Source of the DNA: Lineus longissimus
Lineage: Eukaryota; Nemertea; Pilidiophora; Heteronemertea; Lineidae
Reading direction: 5' to 3'
DNA: 64,000 nucleotides
NCBI RefSeq assembly: GCF_910592395.1
Contig: NC_088323.1
Coordinates: forward strand, 9,054,001 to 9,118,000
Shown here one piece after another: positions 23,568-33,115 of the stretch. The translations under genes were made by a program, and so were the position numbers. Every line of letters starts with the position of its first letter. The stretch's first letter is position 1. A model generated the notes under the pieces. The model had not been told where the DNA came from and did not search any database. It saw only the letters and a list, made by a program, of their open reading frames with translations.

Positions 23568-24624
23568 TTGATTAACAAACACGGCGAACTGTAGTCGGAA
23601 CAACCCTTCTTGAGAATCCCTAACTTCACCAACTTCCGTAGTTCTCTATCCATTATGGGTTTCTGTACATCTGGAATTGGATATGGTTTGATATAAAATG
23701 GAGTTGTGTCCTTCAATTCAATATCCACTTCAATGTTTGGACAATGTCCTATCTCACCATAAAGACTAAAAGCATCTTTGTGCTTTAAAATCATCTCCCT
23801 TACTCTTTGTTTCCCTTCTGTGTCTAAAATACAAGTGTCCGAATCAAGATCAATGGTATCCTTTAAAATCTCTTGAGGTGTCTTCCTGGAAAGGGGATCA
23901 GTACATTCAAGGTGGGGATACTTTTTCAGGTTTTAATACTGGACATCTGACTCACAAGAAGCTCTTGTCAAATGCGTCTGTAACATCTCCTGTGGAACTT
24001 GCCTGAAAGTATGAGAAAACTCACCCAAGTCAGTAAACGCTACTGGTTTATCAGAACTTAGAGAAATTGATCTTTTCCCCGTATTAGTGACTTGAACAGT
24101 ACACGTGCCCTTCTTAAGCTTAACAAGTATATGAGATGGACAAAATATGGTCAAATATTTACCAGAGAGTAGAAGGATCTCAGAATTTGTCAATACTTTT
24201 GGTAACTTACCTTTCACCAATACAAGTTTTGTTTCTCCGGGTTTGATGATACTACGGTTGACAGGTGTGAACCAAACCTTCTTTGGTCTCACAGTAAAAG
24301 TACGGGTTGCAAAATCTAATGAACCATTCAAAGCGGACAACGTAGAGGCTCCTACCAACACATCTGGGCCAGTCAGGTTGTCTACTATGCAGGCATAAAT
24401 TCTCAACCTACAACCCTGAATAGAAACTTCAAATGATAGTGCTTGATTGGTATGTAGATATTCTCCATTACCAATTTTGAAGCAACGTGGTGCAATATCA
24501 AATGCTGGCAAGCTACTAAGAAACTTCGATTTCTGTATACAAGAACCTGAAATAAGACTAGAAGTTGCTCCTGAATCAAACAATAAGAGAATACCCTCTT
24601 TACTATCAAGATAGCCTTTGGCAT
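23549..24624 (-). pseudogene. gypsy protease and RT start
   Basis: This is the 5' part of pol. The retropepsin-like aspartic protease has its catalytic motif in LFDSGATSSLI near 24570 and a GADVL-type block (GPDVLVGASTL) further on. That reading ends at 23933. The beginning of reverse transcriptase (23549-23794) shows PYPIPD, the spacer LRKLVKLGIL and SSPCLLIKK. All RT catalytic blocks, RNase H and most of integrase are deleted. The protease would cut the gag-pol polyprotein. The protease and RT pieces are in different frames, so this copy is nonfunctional. Confidence 0.8.
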
Positions 24625-24903
24625 AATTATTAGCTGTTAACTGTATGGCTGTAGTGTCAGTACCTAAAAATTCAGATGGGTCTTCAGCTTTTCTAACAGT
24701 TTCACGGGGTAACTCAGTTGGTCCTTCTGAACCACCCCCTACTGAAAATTCTGATCTCTATTGGGTTGTCTGGGTCGCCATGACTGTCCTGACCTACCTG
24801 AGCCTGGGTCTTCCTGAAAGGAAGACTGGTTCATCATGTGATCGGCTTGCGTCTGGAACATAGGGTGCTGACCTTGTTGGGCTGGAAATGGAGAGGGTTG
24901 TCC

Positions 24904-25947
24904 CTATTGAGCTTGAAATGAAGAGGACTGTCCCTGTTGACCTTGTGCCATCTTGAGGTAACTCCAACACTTTCTCCATCCATGACCAAACTTCCCACAG
25001 AAATGACACTGGAACGGACGGTATCCCTTATTTTGCGGGCGATCAGTTGACCTTCTAGGACTAGGTTCTCGTTGTTGATCCTGGGTGGGAGTACGAGGAC
25101 GAGAGGGGCTATTAGATCGATGACGATACCCGTGTCCGAACTCATTCCTCATTCTCTGTCTTCTGGGACTCCGACTATTGGGCCTATGATCATCATGACG
25201 ACGACTTCCTGCTGCATTGCTGGCAAACTGCACCTGTAGGTCTATGATGCTTGCTTCTAGTTCTTGAATGTCACTTTTGATGTCCCTTACATCTTGGGAG
25301 GGAGCTGCTACATGCACCTGATCTGTAAAGGATACACTTTTCGGCATTATATCTAAGTACTTTTGGGCTAAATTGGCAAGAACTTGGGCATTGGCTCCAA
25401 CTGGAGCGGCCATGACAACTGCTCTCTGGCATTCTTCTGGCAGAGAGTGTAAAAACTTTGTTCGGATCTGTTGATCATTGTAGTTTATCCTCTGCCCTGC
25501 AATTCTTATCTTCTGCAAGAACTGCTCTGCCGATTCACCTGTTTTGTAAACAATGTTGTCAAAGTATTTGATATTGGCAAACTCGCTATGGTGTTGGCTA
25601 AACCGCTGGATGAATGAGTCTCTCATATCATTCAGGTCTGTAAACATGCGATCATGTGCCCACAATCTTGCATTTCCTGCTAGGGACAATCTAAACCTAA
25701 CTGTTACTGCTGGCATTGCTGCAGCATTGGGGTTGTCTAATCCATGGACCTGCAAATAGTCTGTAAAGAGATACCAATGACTGATCGCTTTCTCATTAGA
25801 TACATCTTCACCAGTAAACTTAGGGTCTGGAAGAAAATCTGCTGGTCTAAGTGCTGGTTGAGCTGGAGCTGGACCTGGAGCTCGGGCTGGAGCTGGAGCT
25901 GGAGCTGGGGCTGGAGCTGGGGCTGGACCTGGAGCTGGGTCTGCCAT
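24904..25947 (-). CDS. gag: gypsy Gag protein
   Basis: An intact 347-residue Gag starts at an ATG (25945-25947). Residues 3 to about 33 are a Pro-Ala repeat encoded by a GGAGCT/GGGGCT-type microsatellite. The retrotransposon Gag core follows (about 45-215), with ALLWAHD-like NARLWAHDRMF and ESAEQFLQKI. Then comes an Arg/Ser-rich basic stretch and a single zinc knuckle C-x2-C-x4-H-x4-C at residues 314-327 (CHFCGKFGHGWRKC). The protein would assemble into particles and bind element RNA. It is the only intact ORF of this element, so the RNA could be packaged in trans. Confidence 0.85.
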   Translation of the reverse strand: MADPAPGPAPAPAPAPAPAPARAPGPAPAQPALRPADFLPDPKFTGEDVSNEKAISHWYLFTDYLQVHGLDNPNAAAMPAVTVRFRLSLAGNARLWAHDRMFTDLNDMRDSFIQRFSQHHSEFANIKYFDNIVYKTGESAEQFLQKIRIAGQRINYNDQQIRTKFLHSLPEECQRAVVMAAPVGANAQVLANLAQKYLDIMPKSVSFTDQVHVAAPSQDVRDIKSDIQELEASIIDLQVQFASNAAGSRRHDDHRPNSRSPRRQRMRNEFGHGYRHRSNSPSRPRTPTQDQQREPSPRRSTDRPQNKGYRPFQCHFCGKFGHGWRKCWSYLKMAQGQQGQSSSFQAQ

Positions 25948-27211
25948 CTGTAGTGCTATAAAACTGAAAAACTAAGAGTTGACAAGTAGAAATCATAGTA
26001 TTTGAAATGGCAACGCGTCACAAACTATAACGACACACAGTGTCAACACATTAAGTCTTCTCAGAGTTTAAAATTAAAAATGAAATGACCGTGAGTATGG
26101 CATGCCAATGGTTAGAAGTAATGCATGAAGTTCCCTTGCACTACCACGCCTCAAAATGAAAAGCTGACCATGTCGGACAAATGAAACGTTAACTTGGTAA
26201 TAAGTAGGCCTATTCCTCCTAGTAAATCAATTTAAGATAGGACTAAGTATAGCTACCGGACAAGGAAAACTGGCAACGCTGGAAATCAAGAACGTTACAG
26301 CGAGCAAAAAGTTGACACAAACATTACGATGTTGACACAAACATATGTAATAATGCGACTAAAAGATACCACATACCTGTAACTTGATACCAATTGTCTA
26401 TGAAGACGGAATATTATACAAACAACAATAATGATCTAGAAACAGTAGAAGTGAACTAGTCTCTCATACACAAAAACAGTGTGCATTATTCGAAGACATC
26501 TAAGGATCACTCCTGAAGATAACTGCATAGCGGGTAACAATGTCCATCACTGTTTGACGAGGGGTTGATCACGTTGAAACCTCCGACAATCCTTGTAGGT
26601 AGTACTGCAGTAGATAACCATCACCTGGTTACTGGCTATCACAACACCGTCACTGATGACGTCGACACTCACATACACTGGCAACATGAACTTCGTAAAA
26701 CGCAGATTGACGATCACGAGACGATAAGACATAGACCAGTACGAGTTTCACTATAGATCATGCACAGTTCGAGTTGACAAATACCATTCCTGGTGGTTGG
26801 AGTCTGGTAAGACTAGATCTAGCGTAGGTATAGACAGTTTGAAGGAGCTTACACTTACTTCCTATCTCATGAAACATATCACTATCAGTGTTCCAACATT
26901 ACACTCATCACTTCCTATCAGTAAAGCATCATCAGTATCTGAGTATGTGCTGCAACGTAACGTATAAGGTACACCATGTACACGGATAGTTTCAGTCACC
27001 TCTCTCCGATCTAATGAAGAAAATGATAACAAAATGTTATCGTCAACAACCAGGTCACGATTGAGTGCACCAGCCACCACCACGTGCCACATGTACACAA
27101 CACAGTAGTCAGTACATACTCTACATTTGAGTGTCCCCGATCGAGCACGCCATCGGCAAACTTGAAACGTTCGGATGAAAACGAAAACTACCGTCAAATT
27201 AACTCACTATG
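25948..27211. other. gypsy 5' leader
   Basis: A leader of about 1.26 kb separates the primer-binding site from the gag ATG. Reading frames of about 110 codons exist on the - strand (26862-27197), but I recognise no domain, and a packaging/leader role is the default reading. Confidence 0.5.
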
Positions 27212-27228
27212 CCCGGTGTTCGGCACCA
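27212..27228 (-). other. gypsy primer-binding site
   Basis: Immediately next to the 5' LTR, the element-sense sequence begins TGGTGCCGAACACCGGG. The leading TGG pairs with a tRNA CCA end, as expected for a tRNA-primed LTR element. The tRNA was not identified. Confidence 0.75.
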
Positions 27229-27446
27229 TGTTATGTTCTCCTGGTTCCATTTCATTCAATAGAGGCAAGTCCTGGTTTATCGTAGAATATCACTTTATTA
27301 TTCGAAATGACAATCTCCATCACATGAACAAGCTGAGCGCGTCGCTCCTTCTCGGAAGATCCCCGGATGCACAGGGTCTACACAACCCGTGCCCTAATTA
27401 AAGGAGTCTGGGTCTGCTCTAAATATTGTGCTATTTATACATCACA
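27229..27446 (-). repeat. gypsy 5' LTR
   Basis: This 218-bp LTR has TG...CA ends and differs from the 3' LTR by about one base. In element sense the promoter-like TATAAATAG lies about 10 bp from its start. Confidence 0.9.
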
Positions 27447-27568
27447 ATCTTCGGCTCTTACCGACCCGATCAAACTCTCTATTATTTACATTTGTAAGTG
27501 TTTCGCTGCAGGTTTCTCTTAATCAGATAATGAGGGTTTTAATTTGTTCGCGCAGACGTGTCTTTTCT

Positions 27569-28663
27569 TCACACAATAAATACTTTTGCGGTCAACGGTT
27601 TACTATCACCAACTTTTGGCCAGGCGATTATTCTTTCATTCGCACCAAGAATAAGCATATGATGTGAGACAAACTTGGCACCTAAGGTCATCAATAACTT
27701 AGGCGATGCATCCACATTTGATTGTTCAAGGCATAGCCCGAAATTTACCTTAAAAAGAAATATAGCGTGTTTTTTAGCTTGAAACTTGTATCTCTCCTTT
27801 GGGCTATAAACGGTGTTGACAAACTTCGACCGATGAACCTCAACGACAAAGTTATCGAATCCGAAGAAGGACACAATTGGAGAGTCTCCCATTTTTCTGA
27901 AGAAATCATCACTAAAGATAATCGACGTGGACGTATTATGCTCGTACGGTTTTTCTAAGATGGTGATGGAGTTTGTTCTGACTGATGATTTATAGAGAAA
28001 ACCATTTAAATCACATAAGATATTTTCTAACATAATGTTATCCATATTAAGGAATTTATCTCTGTCGGCTTCAGAAATAAGAGAGTAGCGCATCCCTTTC
28101 AGGCTTTTGACATACTGAAGTTTAAGAACGAATCCTACGTTTACTATTTTATACCAATCTAACCAAGATATATATAGGGATTTTCCCCTGTTCTTGTCCT
28201 TCAGAAATTTCCACCGAAAGGTCAACTCCAAGAAAACATTCTCACCGCATGAAACCATTTTAAAATATTCGAACTTCGAATTTTTTGGACCGAGCCTTTT
28301 CTTCAGTTCATAATACGGTAGAATCAACTTCTGGCAATTACCATTTCCATTCAAATCGAATCGAAATGCTCGAAACGTTGTATAGGCAGATTTCCTTCCA
28401 CGACGAGTGCTTATCCCTATGACACCATCGCCATATTCGCCAGCAATGTATGTGAGTTCGTTAAAATGAAAATGAGATATCATTTTAAAATCTCCACTAT
28501 CATATTGGCTGAAGACGTAGATGTTACGGTGAGGACTCAAGGCGTAATGAAAAACAGCCACTGTGACTATGACATTTTTTCCTGTGTGGTAAAAGACCGA
28601 TGCTGCCCACGCTGGGAACTGGCCATAGATCCTTACGTCACGGTACGACCGATAGTTGCCCCT
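27569..28663 (-). CDS. PAN-type secreted protein, exon 2, copy A
   Basis: This is the last coding exon of a two-exon gene, 364 residues plus stop. The ORF is open far upstream of any ATG, back to 28663. There a good acceptor (CTAGCAG on the - strand) precedes the codon row starting Arg-Gly-Asn-Tyr in phase 0. This matches the phase 0 donor of the PAN exon at 30457-30789. I do not recognise the domain. It is soluble-looking, rich in aromatic residues and short beta-like blocks (VIVTVAVFHYALSPHRN, GEYGDGVIG, SWLDWYKIVNVGFVLKL), and ends KPLTAKVFIV. The paralogue at 52350-53447 is intact and about 85% identical by eye, with one in-frame codon indel. An extracellular role is inferred from exon 1. 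Confidence 0.7.
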   Translation of the reverse strand, partial: RGNYRSYRDVRIYGQFPAWAASVFYHTGKNVIVTVAVFHYALSPHRNIYVFSQYDSGDFKMISHFHFNELTYIAGEYGDGVIGISTRRGRKSAYTTFRAFRFDLNGNGNCQKLILPYYELKKRLGPKNSKFEYFKMVSCGENVFLELTFRWKFLKDKNRGKSLYISWLDWYKIVNVGFVLKLQYVKSLKGMRYSLISEADRDKFLNMDNIMLENILCDLNGFLYKSSVRTNSITILEKPYEHNTSTSIIFSDDFFRKMGDSPIVSFFGFDNFVVEVHRSKFVNTVYSPKERYKFQAKKHAIFLFKVNFGLCLEQSNVDASPKLLMTLGAKFVSHHMLILGANERIIAWPKVGDSKPLTAKVFIV

Positions 28664-30456
28664 CTGCTAGTTCGACGGTTGAAAGTTAAGATATAACATC
28701 TTCGGGTAATAACGGATGAATAAGCTTAAGTTATATTAAAAGTGAGAGATGGAATTTGTTACTCTCTTGCTCTTGATTAGATAATCGTCATAAATAATAA
28801 TATTATATGATCATTTATTATATCAACACATTATTAACGTATAATACCACTTTGGGATACCCTGCATATGAGAGAGGTTGCACTCCATTCTTACTCCCAT
28901 CACAACGGCAATTGTGATTTGGCAGAATGTTTGAAAAACTCCGGAATCTGGGGAAACCTTACGGAAACAATAATCATAGCCAGCCTGGTAAAATCACTCG
29001 CCTCCCTAAGAGATATCGTGTCCATCGTAGCGGAATTCGCGCCTGGAAACGCCTGCTTGGTATGAATTGAGCCCGAACGCTCTCGAGCAAGGTCCAATTT
29101 TAAGCCGTTCTAACCCAATCCGAGGGTCGCTCGCTTTGGGCGAGCCCAAGGTGAGGCCCAAGTACCAAAAAGAACGCTGTGGCGCTAACTCTCGCTTAGT
29201 GATTGAAAACGCTATTAAACAGTCGATATGAGAATATCGATATTCAATATATGATAATTAGTTGTAAATTTGCCAAACTTTGCCTTCTCCCCAACAGAAC
29301 CGTCGTGGAATGGTCCTTCAAAAAATTATGCATGTCAGTTTTTCATGCGTATTGTTTTCTGAATGTTTGATATTTATTACGTTTTAAACAATATTTGATA
29401 CATATGCAATAACTATCTGTATTATTCCATAAGTATCAAAGTGCTAATATGAAAACATCGATATTTTTATACTGTTTTTGTAGGCTGTTTCCGCTAAATA
29501 GGCGCCTTGGCCAGTTTCGGATATCGGATTTCGAATTTCAAGTGCGCTTTCTGGGCTTTTGACATTCCAACTCTCACTCCGACTTTATTTCCGCTGTTGA
29601 ATTACATTTACAGTTAACTAGTAAAATACTCAGTAAATCAAAGCAAGTTTCCAGAGTGATATTCCCTCTGCATTAGTGTTTTTACATTCCAACATTGGAT
29701 CGGTGCAAAAAATTGATACAACGAAGTGGTTTTCGAGTTGCTATCAACAACTGGGAATACGGCTTTATTATATACGCCTAAGGCACATGTCTGGAATTCC
29801 AAGGTAATTTTGTGCAGTATTTATCACTGTGGCAAGTTTACCAGTTCAGTTGAGTCGAAGTTATCACCATACGACTGGAATGCATCCTCAATGTTGAAAT
29901 GAAGGTGTAAAATTTAATCCTCATTCGAACGAGAATAGGGTTTCTTTTTCAACAGCGACATTGGTACTAACATTCAAGTTCGATTTCACTGAATCGTTCG
30001 AGTTCCACATTAAGTGCACACGATCCATCGCCTAGTTAAGCATTTTCCTCATCCAATGGTACTCTTAATGGTTTTATTAATTCGAAGCTCGCGCATAGTG
30101 TTGGGAGTTTCATGCTATTGTGTGTATTTCATAGGCATCGCATCGGCCAATTGTACGAGTCATATAGGTCACACGATTGCCGAAGAAAATTCTAACAATG
30201 TTAACACTTAATATGCTGTTTGAGGGAGTGGGCCTCATTTGCCCTGGTACATGTAGACAATCAGTCTAGGACGAAGAAAATTCTAATATCAAACCGTGCA
30301 GTACACGGGATCGTTAGTCAGGCAAAAGCACAACGAAGGACAGAATCGAGAGCACCGCCTTATCGGCGTTTAAGTTGTTGAGCACGTAGTAACAACAGCA
30401 CATAATGTATTTATTGCAAAATCGGTTGCAAATACGAAAACATATATATTTCCTAC
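28664..30456 (-). other. Intron of PAN-type gene, copy A
   Basis: This 1793-nt intron has a GT donor (CAG|GTAGGA) and AG acceptor (CTAGCAG). It includes two stretches absent from copy B (about 28690-29095 and 29838-30075). The first contains an open stretch at 28868-29065 (+) with no recognised domain. A GGTCGCTCGC...GCGAGCCC hairpin is near 29128. Confidence 0.6.
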
Positions 30457-30789
30457 CTGCTTTTTCCAAAGCCGAAGTCTTATTTTCCGGTCACGGCAAT
30501 TCCAGCGCTTGGTAGCAGCATCCTTGTGAAGATGACAGGTTCCCGTTTGATCATCGCAATCATGGCCGTTCAGGGAGATGGTGGAAAAGGCAACACACCT
30601 CTGAATATTCGAGCATGCTACGCCACATCGAAGAATCGACTGAATTCGTAAGATTGCATAAGTTAGATAATTATCGGTTCCGCTAATGTTCATTGTCATG
30701 AAATGGAATGAGGAAAACACTAAACTTTCTGAAGCCATGCCGATGTTTGTCAGCACGTACAATAACCCCCATCTAGTCATGTAATGCAT
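30457..30789 (-). CDS. PAN/Apple-like secreted protein, exon 1, copy A
   Basis: This first coding exon has 111 codons. The first ATG is at 30787-30789, with a second at 30778-30780. The N-terminus (MTRWGLLYVLTNIGMASES) looks like a signal peptide. The rest resembles a PAN/Apple module, with Cys residues arranged as ILRCGVACSNIQRC, then VAFST, then CDDQTGTCHLH, the C..C.....C.AF.....C.L pattern of that fold. PAN modules bind proteins or sugars outside the cell. The exon ends at a good donor (AAAAAGCAG|GTAGGA) in phase 0, which joins in frame to the exon at 27569-28663. The predicted protein is about 475 residues. The downstream domain is unknown to me. Confidence 0.7.
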
Positions 30790-30899
30790 TAACACGGTCT
30801 ACGAACTCTTGACTGGACGACCTGCTTTCTCGAGATAGTGATGGTGTCATGGCAATTTCCACAGACAAATCTTTCTGTTGCAAAGCTTTAAAGAAAATA

Positions 30900-31260
30900 G
30901 CATCAATGCTATTACTAATCTAGACGTGTATTATGTAGATTACAACCTTACCATTAGAACGAATTGGCTTGTGATAAAAGGGGCCCGGACGCCCGATCAC
31001 GCCCGACGCCCACGCCCGGGCCCACCACACCGGGATCTGCAGACTACTTTCACCAAAATGAAATGATAACGGATCAAACCCAAAATAGAGATGTAATGAA
31101 ATACTTTCAATTTCTAAAATCGTACGGTCGCTCAAAATATACAATATATTTTAGTAATTAGTAAAGCATGAAGCTTTGGTGTTATTTTCACACGTTTCTT
31201 AAAGTTTTTGATGTTTGTGAAAAAGTAAGTCCGTAACCCGGAGTGCGTAATCGGAAATTC
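30900..31260. other. Upstream region of PAN-type gene, copy A
   Basis: This is the 5' flank of copy A, closely conserved in copy B (56.2-56.57 kb). It contains a short GC-rich block (about 30980-31040) with repeated ACGCCCG in otherwise AT-rich DNA, which could be a promoter-proximal element. The call is inference only. Confidence 0.35.
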
Positions 31261-31312
31261 GAAATTCAAATTTCGGATTTCGGATTTCGTATTTCGAATT
31301 TAAGATAAGCCT
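31250..31312. repeat. ATTTCGG-type repeat
   Basis: This stretch contains runs of ATTTCGG/ATTTCGT with an inverted half (CGGAAATTCGAAATTC). In copy B the two halves are separated by about 370 bp (about 56545-56595 and 56960-57015), giving an inverted repeat with a loop. Related short pieces lie near 29520 and 53905. Confidence 0.55.
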
Positions 31313-31593
31313 GATCCGCGCTCATCAGTAAATGAAATATTTTCGGAAATGTATTATAACATGCAACGTGTTATAATTCCCGTGGTTATTATCCCGTAAA
31401 TGTTGAAAACCCCTAAAATGACTTCAGAAGGATGAACGTACTGCAGCGCGCCAGTTTTCCAAATTGTAGAACGCCGTGCCCCGATCAAACCAGTAATGTA
31501 TGAGATAAGAGTTAGACACAGAGGAAGAGCTATCATCTAAAGCTAACTGAAAAGCTATTTGAGTGAAAGTGTCTTTTATAACAAATAACCTAT

Positions 31594-32148
31594 TCATGAA
31601 ATGTAAAAATATGTTCTTGGGGGGTGACTTCTATCGGTCATGATGAAGTTAAATGTTGCAATAATGCTCAGTTCTTGGATTGACAGATAATATTCTTCTG
31701 ACCGCCTTCCTCCATGCCGTATAAAATAAGTTGATAGTCCTATCACCAAGGTCCCACAGGACAGAACCATACAAAGGCATGCAAAAAGATTGAAATAATC
31801 TAACGTTTGTATCAAAATTACTGAAATGAAACCTTGACAAAAGGACATTGACCCTTCTGTTAAAATCAGATATAGACTTTATAATATGTTTATCTTGAGA
31901 ATCTGGTCCAATGATATTTCTAAGGTAGGTAGCAATTCTATTTGCCCGTACAGGAATATAACCTGAGTAAGGCCCTTTTAACAAAGTTAGATTACAAATT
32001 GATGGGTGATTACAAGAAAAATACAGCTCAATTGTAGGTCTATGCTATTTGGAGACATCACAGGATAAAATTTGATAAACATGATATTCGTCTAACAGAA
32101 TGTATAGTTCAAAACTTGAGAGTTAATTGTTTGCGATTTAATTGTTGG
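31594..32148 (-). pseudogene. LINE reverse transcriptase C-terminal fragment, copy A
   Basis: This is the C-terminal region of a non-LTR retrotransposon protein. It reads FNRRVNVLLSRFHFSN, then CMPLYGSVLWDL and AWRKAVRRILSVNPRT, blocks that follow the RT domain in many animal LINEs. It lies beyond the catalytic part, so no YADD box is present. It is a truncated fragment. The same fragment in copy B is split by two DNA transposons (57.6-57.74, 58.81-58.99 and 63.65-63.83 kb). Confidence 0.65.
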
Positions 32149-32939
32149 CTCACTGTCTATAGTGACCATTTAAGTTGCATGGTTTTTTTAACCTCATTTT
32201 GCGATAACCTCGTTTGTCCATAAGTGCTGACCGATTCGGGCGCAATCGGCATCATTGGCTGTGTTTGGCATCATAGGTGTGTCTCGTGAAGTGATTTTGG
32301 ACAACAAACCATCGTATATATCTGTTTTTTTCGTTTTTCCATGTAATTTTGCCACGCCCCTTTTCCAGGGTGTTATTCATATTGATTTATTATGGTCATA
32401 TGTACGTACATTTGTACAAGGGGACGAGCTTACTATGTTCCAACAAATCGAGTACATTCGCAAAATGTTGATTTTTTGGAAGCGTGTGAGTAGTGCAAAT
32501 CGGCCACAAACAGTTTATTCCATTTGATTCCATTTGATTCCATTTGATTCCATTGACAAATATTTAAAGAAAAGAACGAATATCGTGCCAGTTCGATAGT
32601 TTCAGGTTTGATTAGTAAGGTTTGATCCGGGGGTGTGATAATGATATGCTACATTAGCCGATAATCAACCTGGGATCGTTGAAGTATTGCAGGTGTATGA
32701 CTGTAGGCCTATGCAACTAAGCTTATGGTGAGCATTCGGATCGAGGTAATCACCGTAAATACCGTCATCCATTAATGTTTACATCGTTCACTGCTTGCTT
32801 TCCGTACAAAATCAGTAAGTTTTCAGATGTCGAGGTGATGGAAATACTCATCGAAGTGTCAATTAGTTGTCTGTGAATCGCTGGTAGCATTGGTATGACC
32901 TGGTTTGGGTGACACTGACTGACAGAGTTGCACTTGCAG
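32149..32939. other. Non-coding; 10-bp tandem repeat
   Basis: No gene was recognised. At 32521-32550 the unit CATTTGATTC is repeated three times, followed by a partial unit. Confidence 0.45.
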
Positions 32940-33115
32940 CCTGATGCGGATGGCCGGTGAATTCTGAAGTCAACGTATACGTATAGGCCGGACATCCTAA
33001 ACAGCGTCCACCAGCGTCAGCCTGATGCGGATGGCCGATGAATTCTGAAGTCAACGTATACGTATAGGCCGGACATCCTAAACAGCGTCCACCAGCGTCC
33101 ACCAGGTTTCAAAGT
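32940..33115. repeat. 81-bp tandem repeat made of MITE-end sequence
   Basis: Two copies of an 81-bp unit (32940-33020 and 33021 onward) contain CCTGATGCGGATGGCC and GTATACGTATAGG, and end in GGACATCCTAAACAGCGTCC. The last part equals the terminal repeat of the hAT-like MITE at 15586-15998, and CCACCAGGTTT follows at the right end. This looks like a duplicated solo end of that MITE family. Confidence 0.65.

Larger units (their letters stand above)
21354..27446 (-). mobile_element. Ty3/gypsy LTR retrotransposon with large internal deletion
   Basis: A 6.1-kb element on the - strand has two near-identical LTRs (21354-21570 and 27229-27446). It is flanked by the 4-bp target duplication ATCT (21350-21353 and 27447-27450). 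From its 5' side (high coordinates) it has a primer-binding site, a 1.28-kb leader, gag, protease, the start of RT, and then directly the integrase C-terminus. The paralogous locus in copy B (near 52.22 kb) lacks it. The near-identical LTRs indicate a fairly young insertion, although the element cannot move on its own. Confidence 0.9.
19832..32148. repeat. Segmental duplication, copy A
   Basis: Discontinuous blocks match 51.49-63.83 kb in the same order and orientation. They are 19832-20515, 21258-21353, 27447-28690, 29095-29838, 30075-30190, 30205-31300 and 31300-32148. The breaks in copy A are the Harbinger derivative (20516-21257), the gypsy element (21354-27446) and two smaller A-specific stretches (28690-29095 and 29838-30075). 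The copies start about 31.7 kb apart. The match resumes at 36425-36505 and 43048-43136, around DIRS copy 2, against 63829-64000. Confidence 0.85.

Noticed and set aside
25744-25953. + strand Trp/Ser-repeat ORF
   Set aside because: It is a shadow of the Pro-Ala repeat of gypsy Gag.
28868-29065. 65-codon + ORF in the copy A intron
   Set aside because: It lies in an A-specific insertion, with no domain recognised and no supporting second copy.
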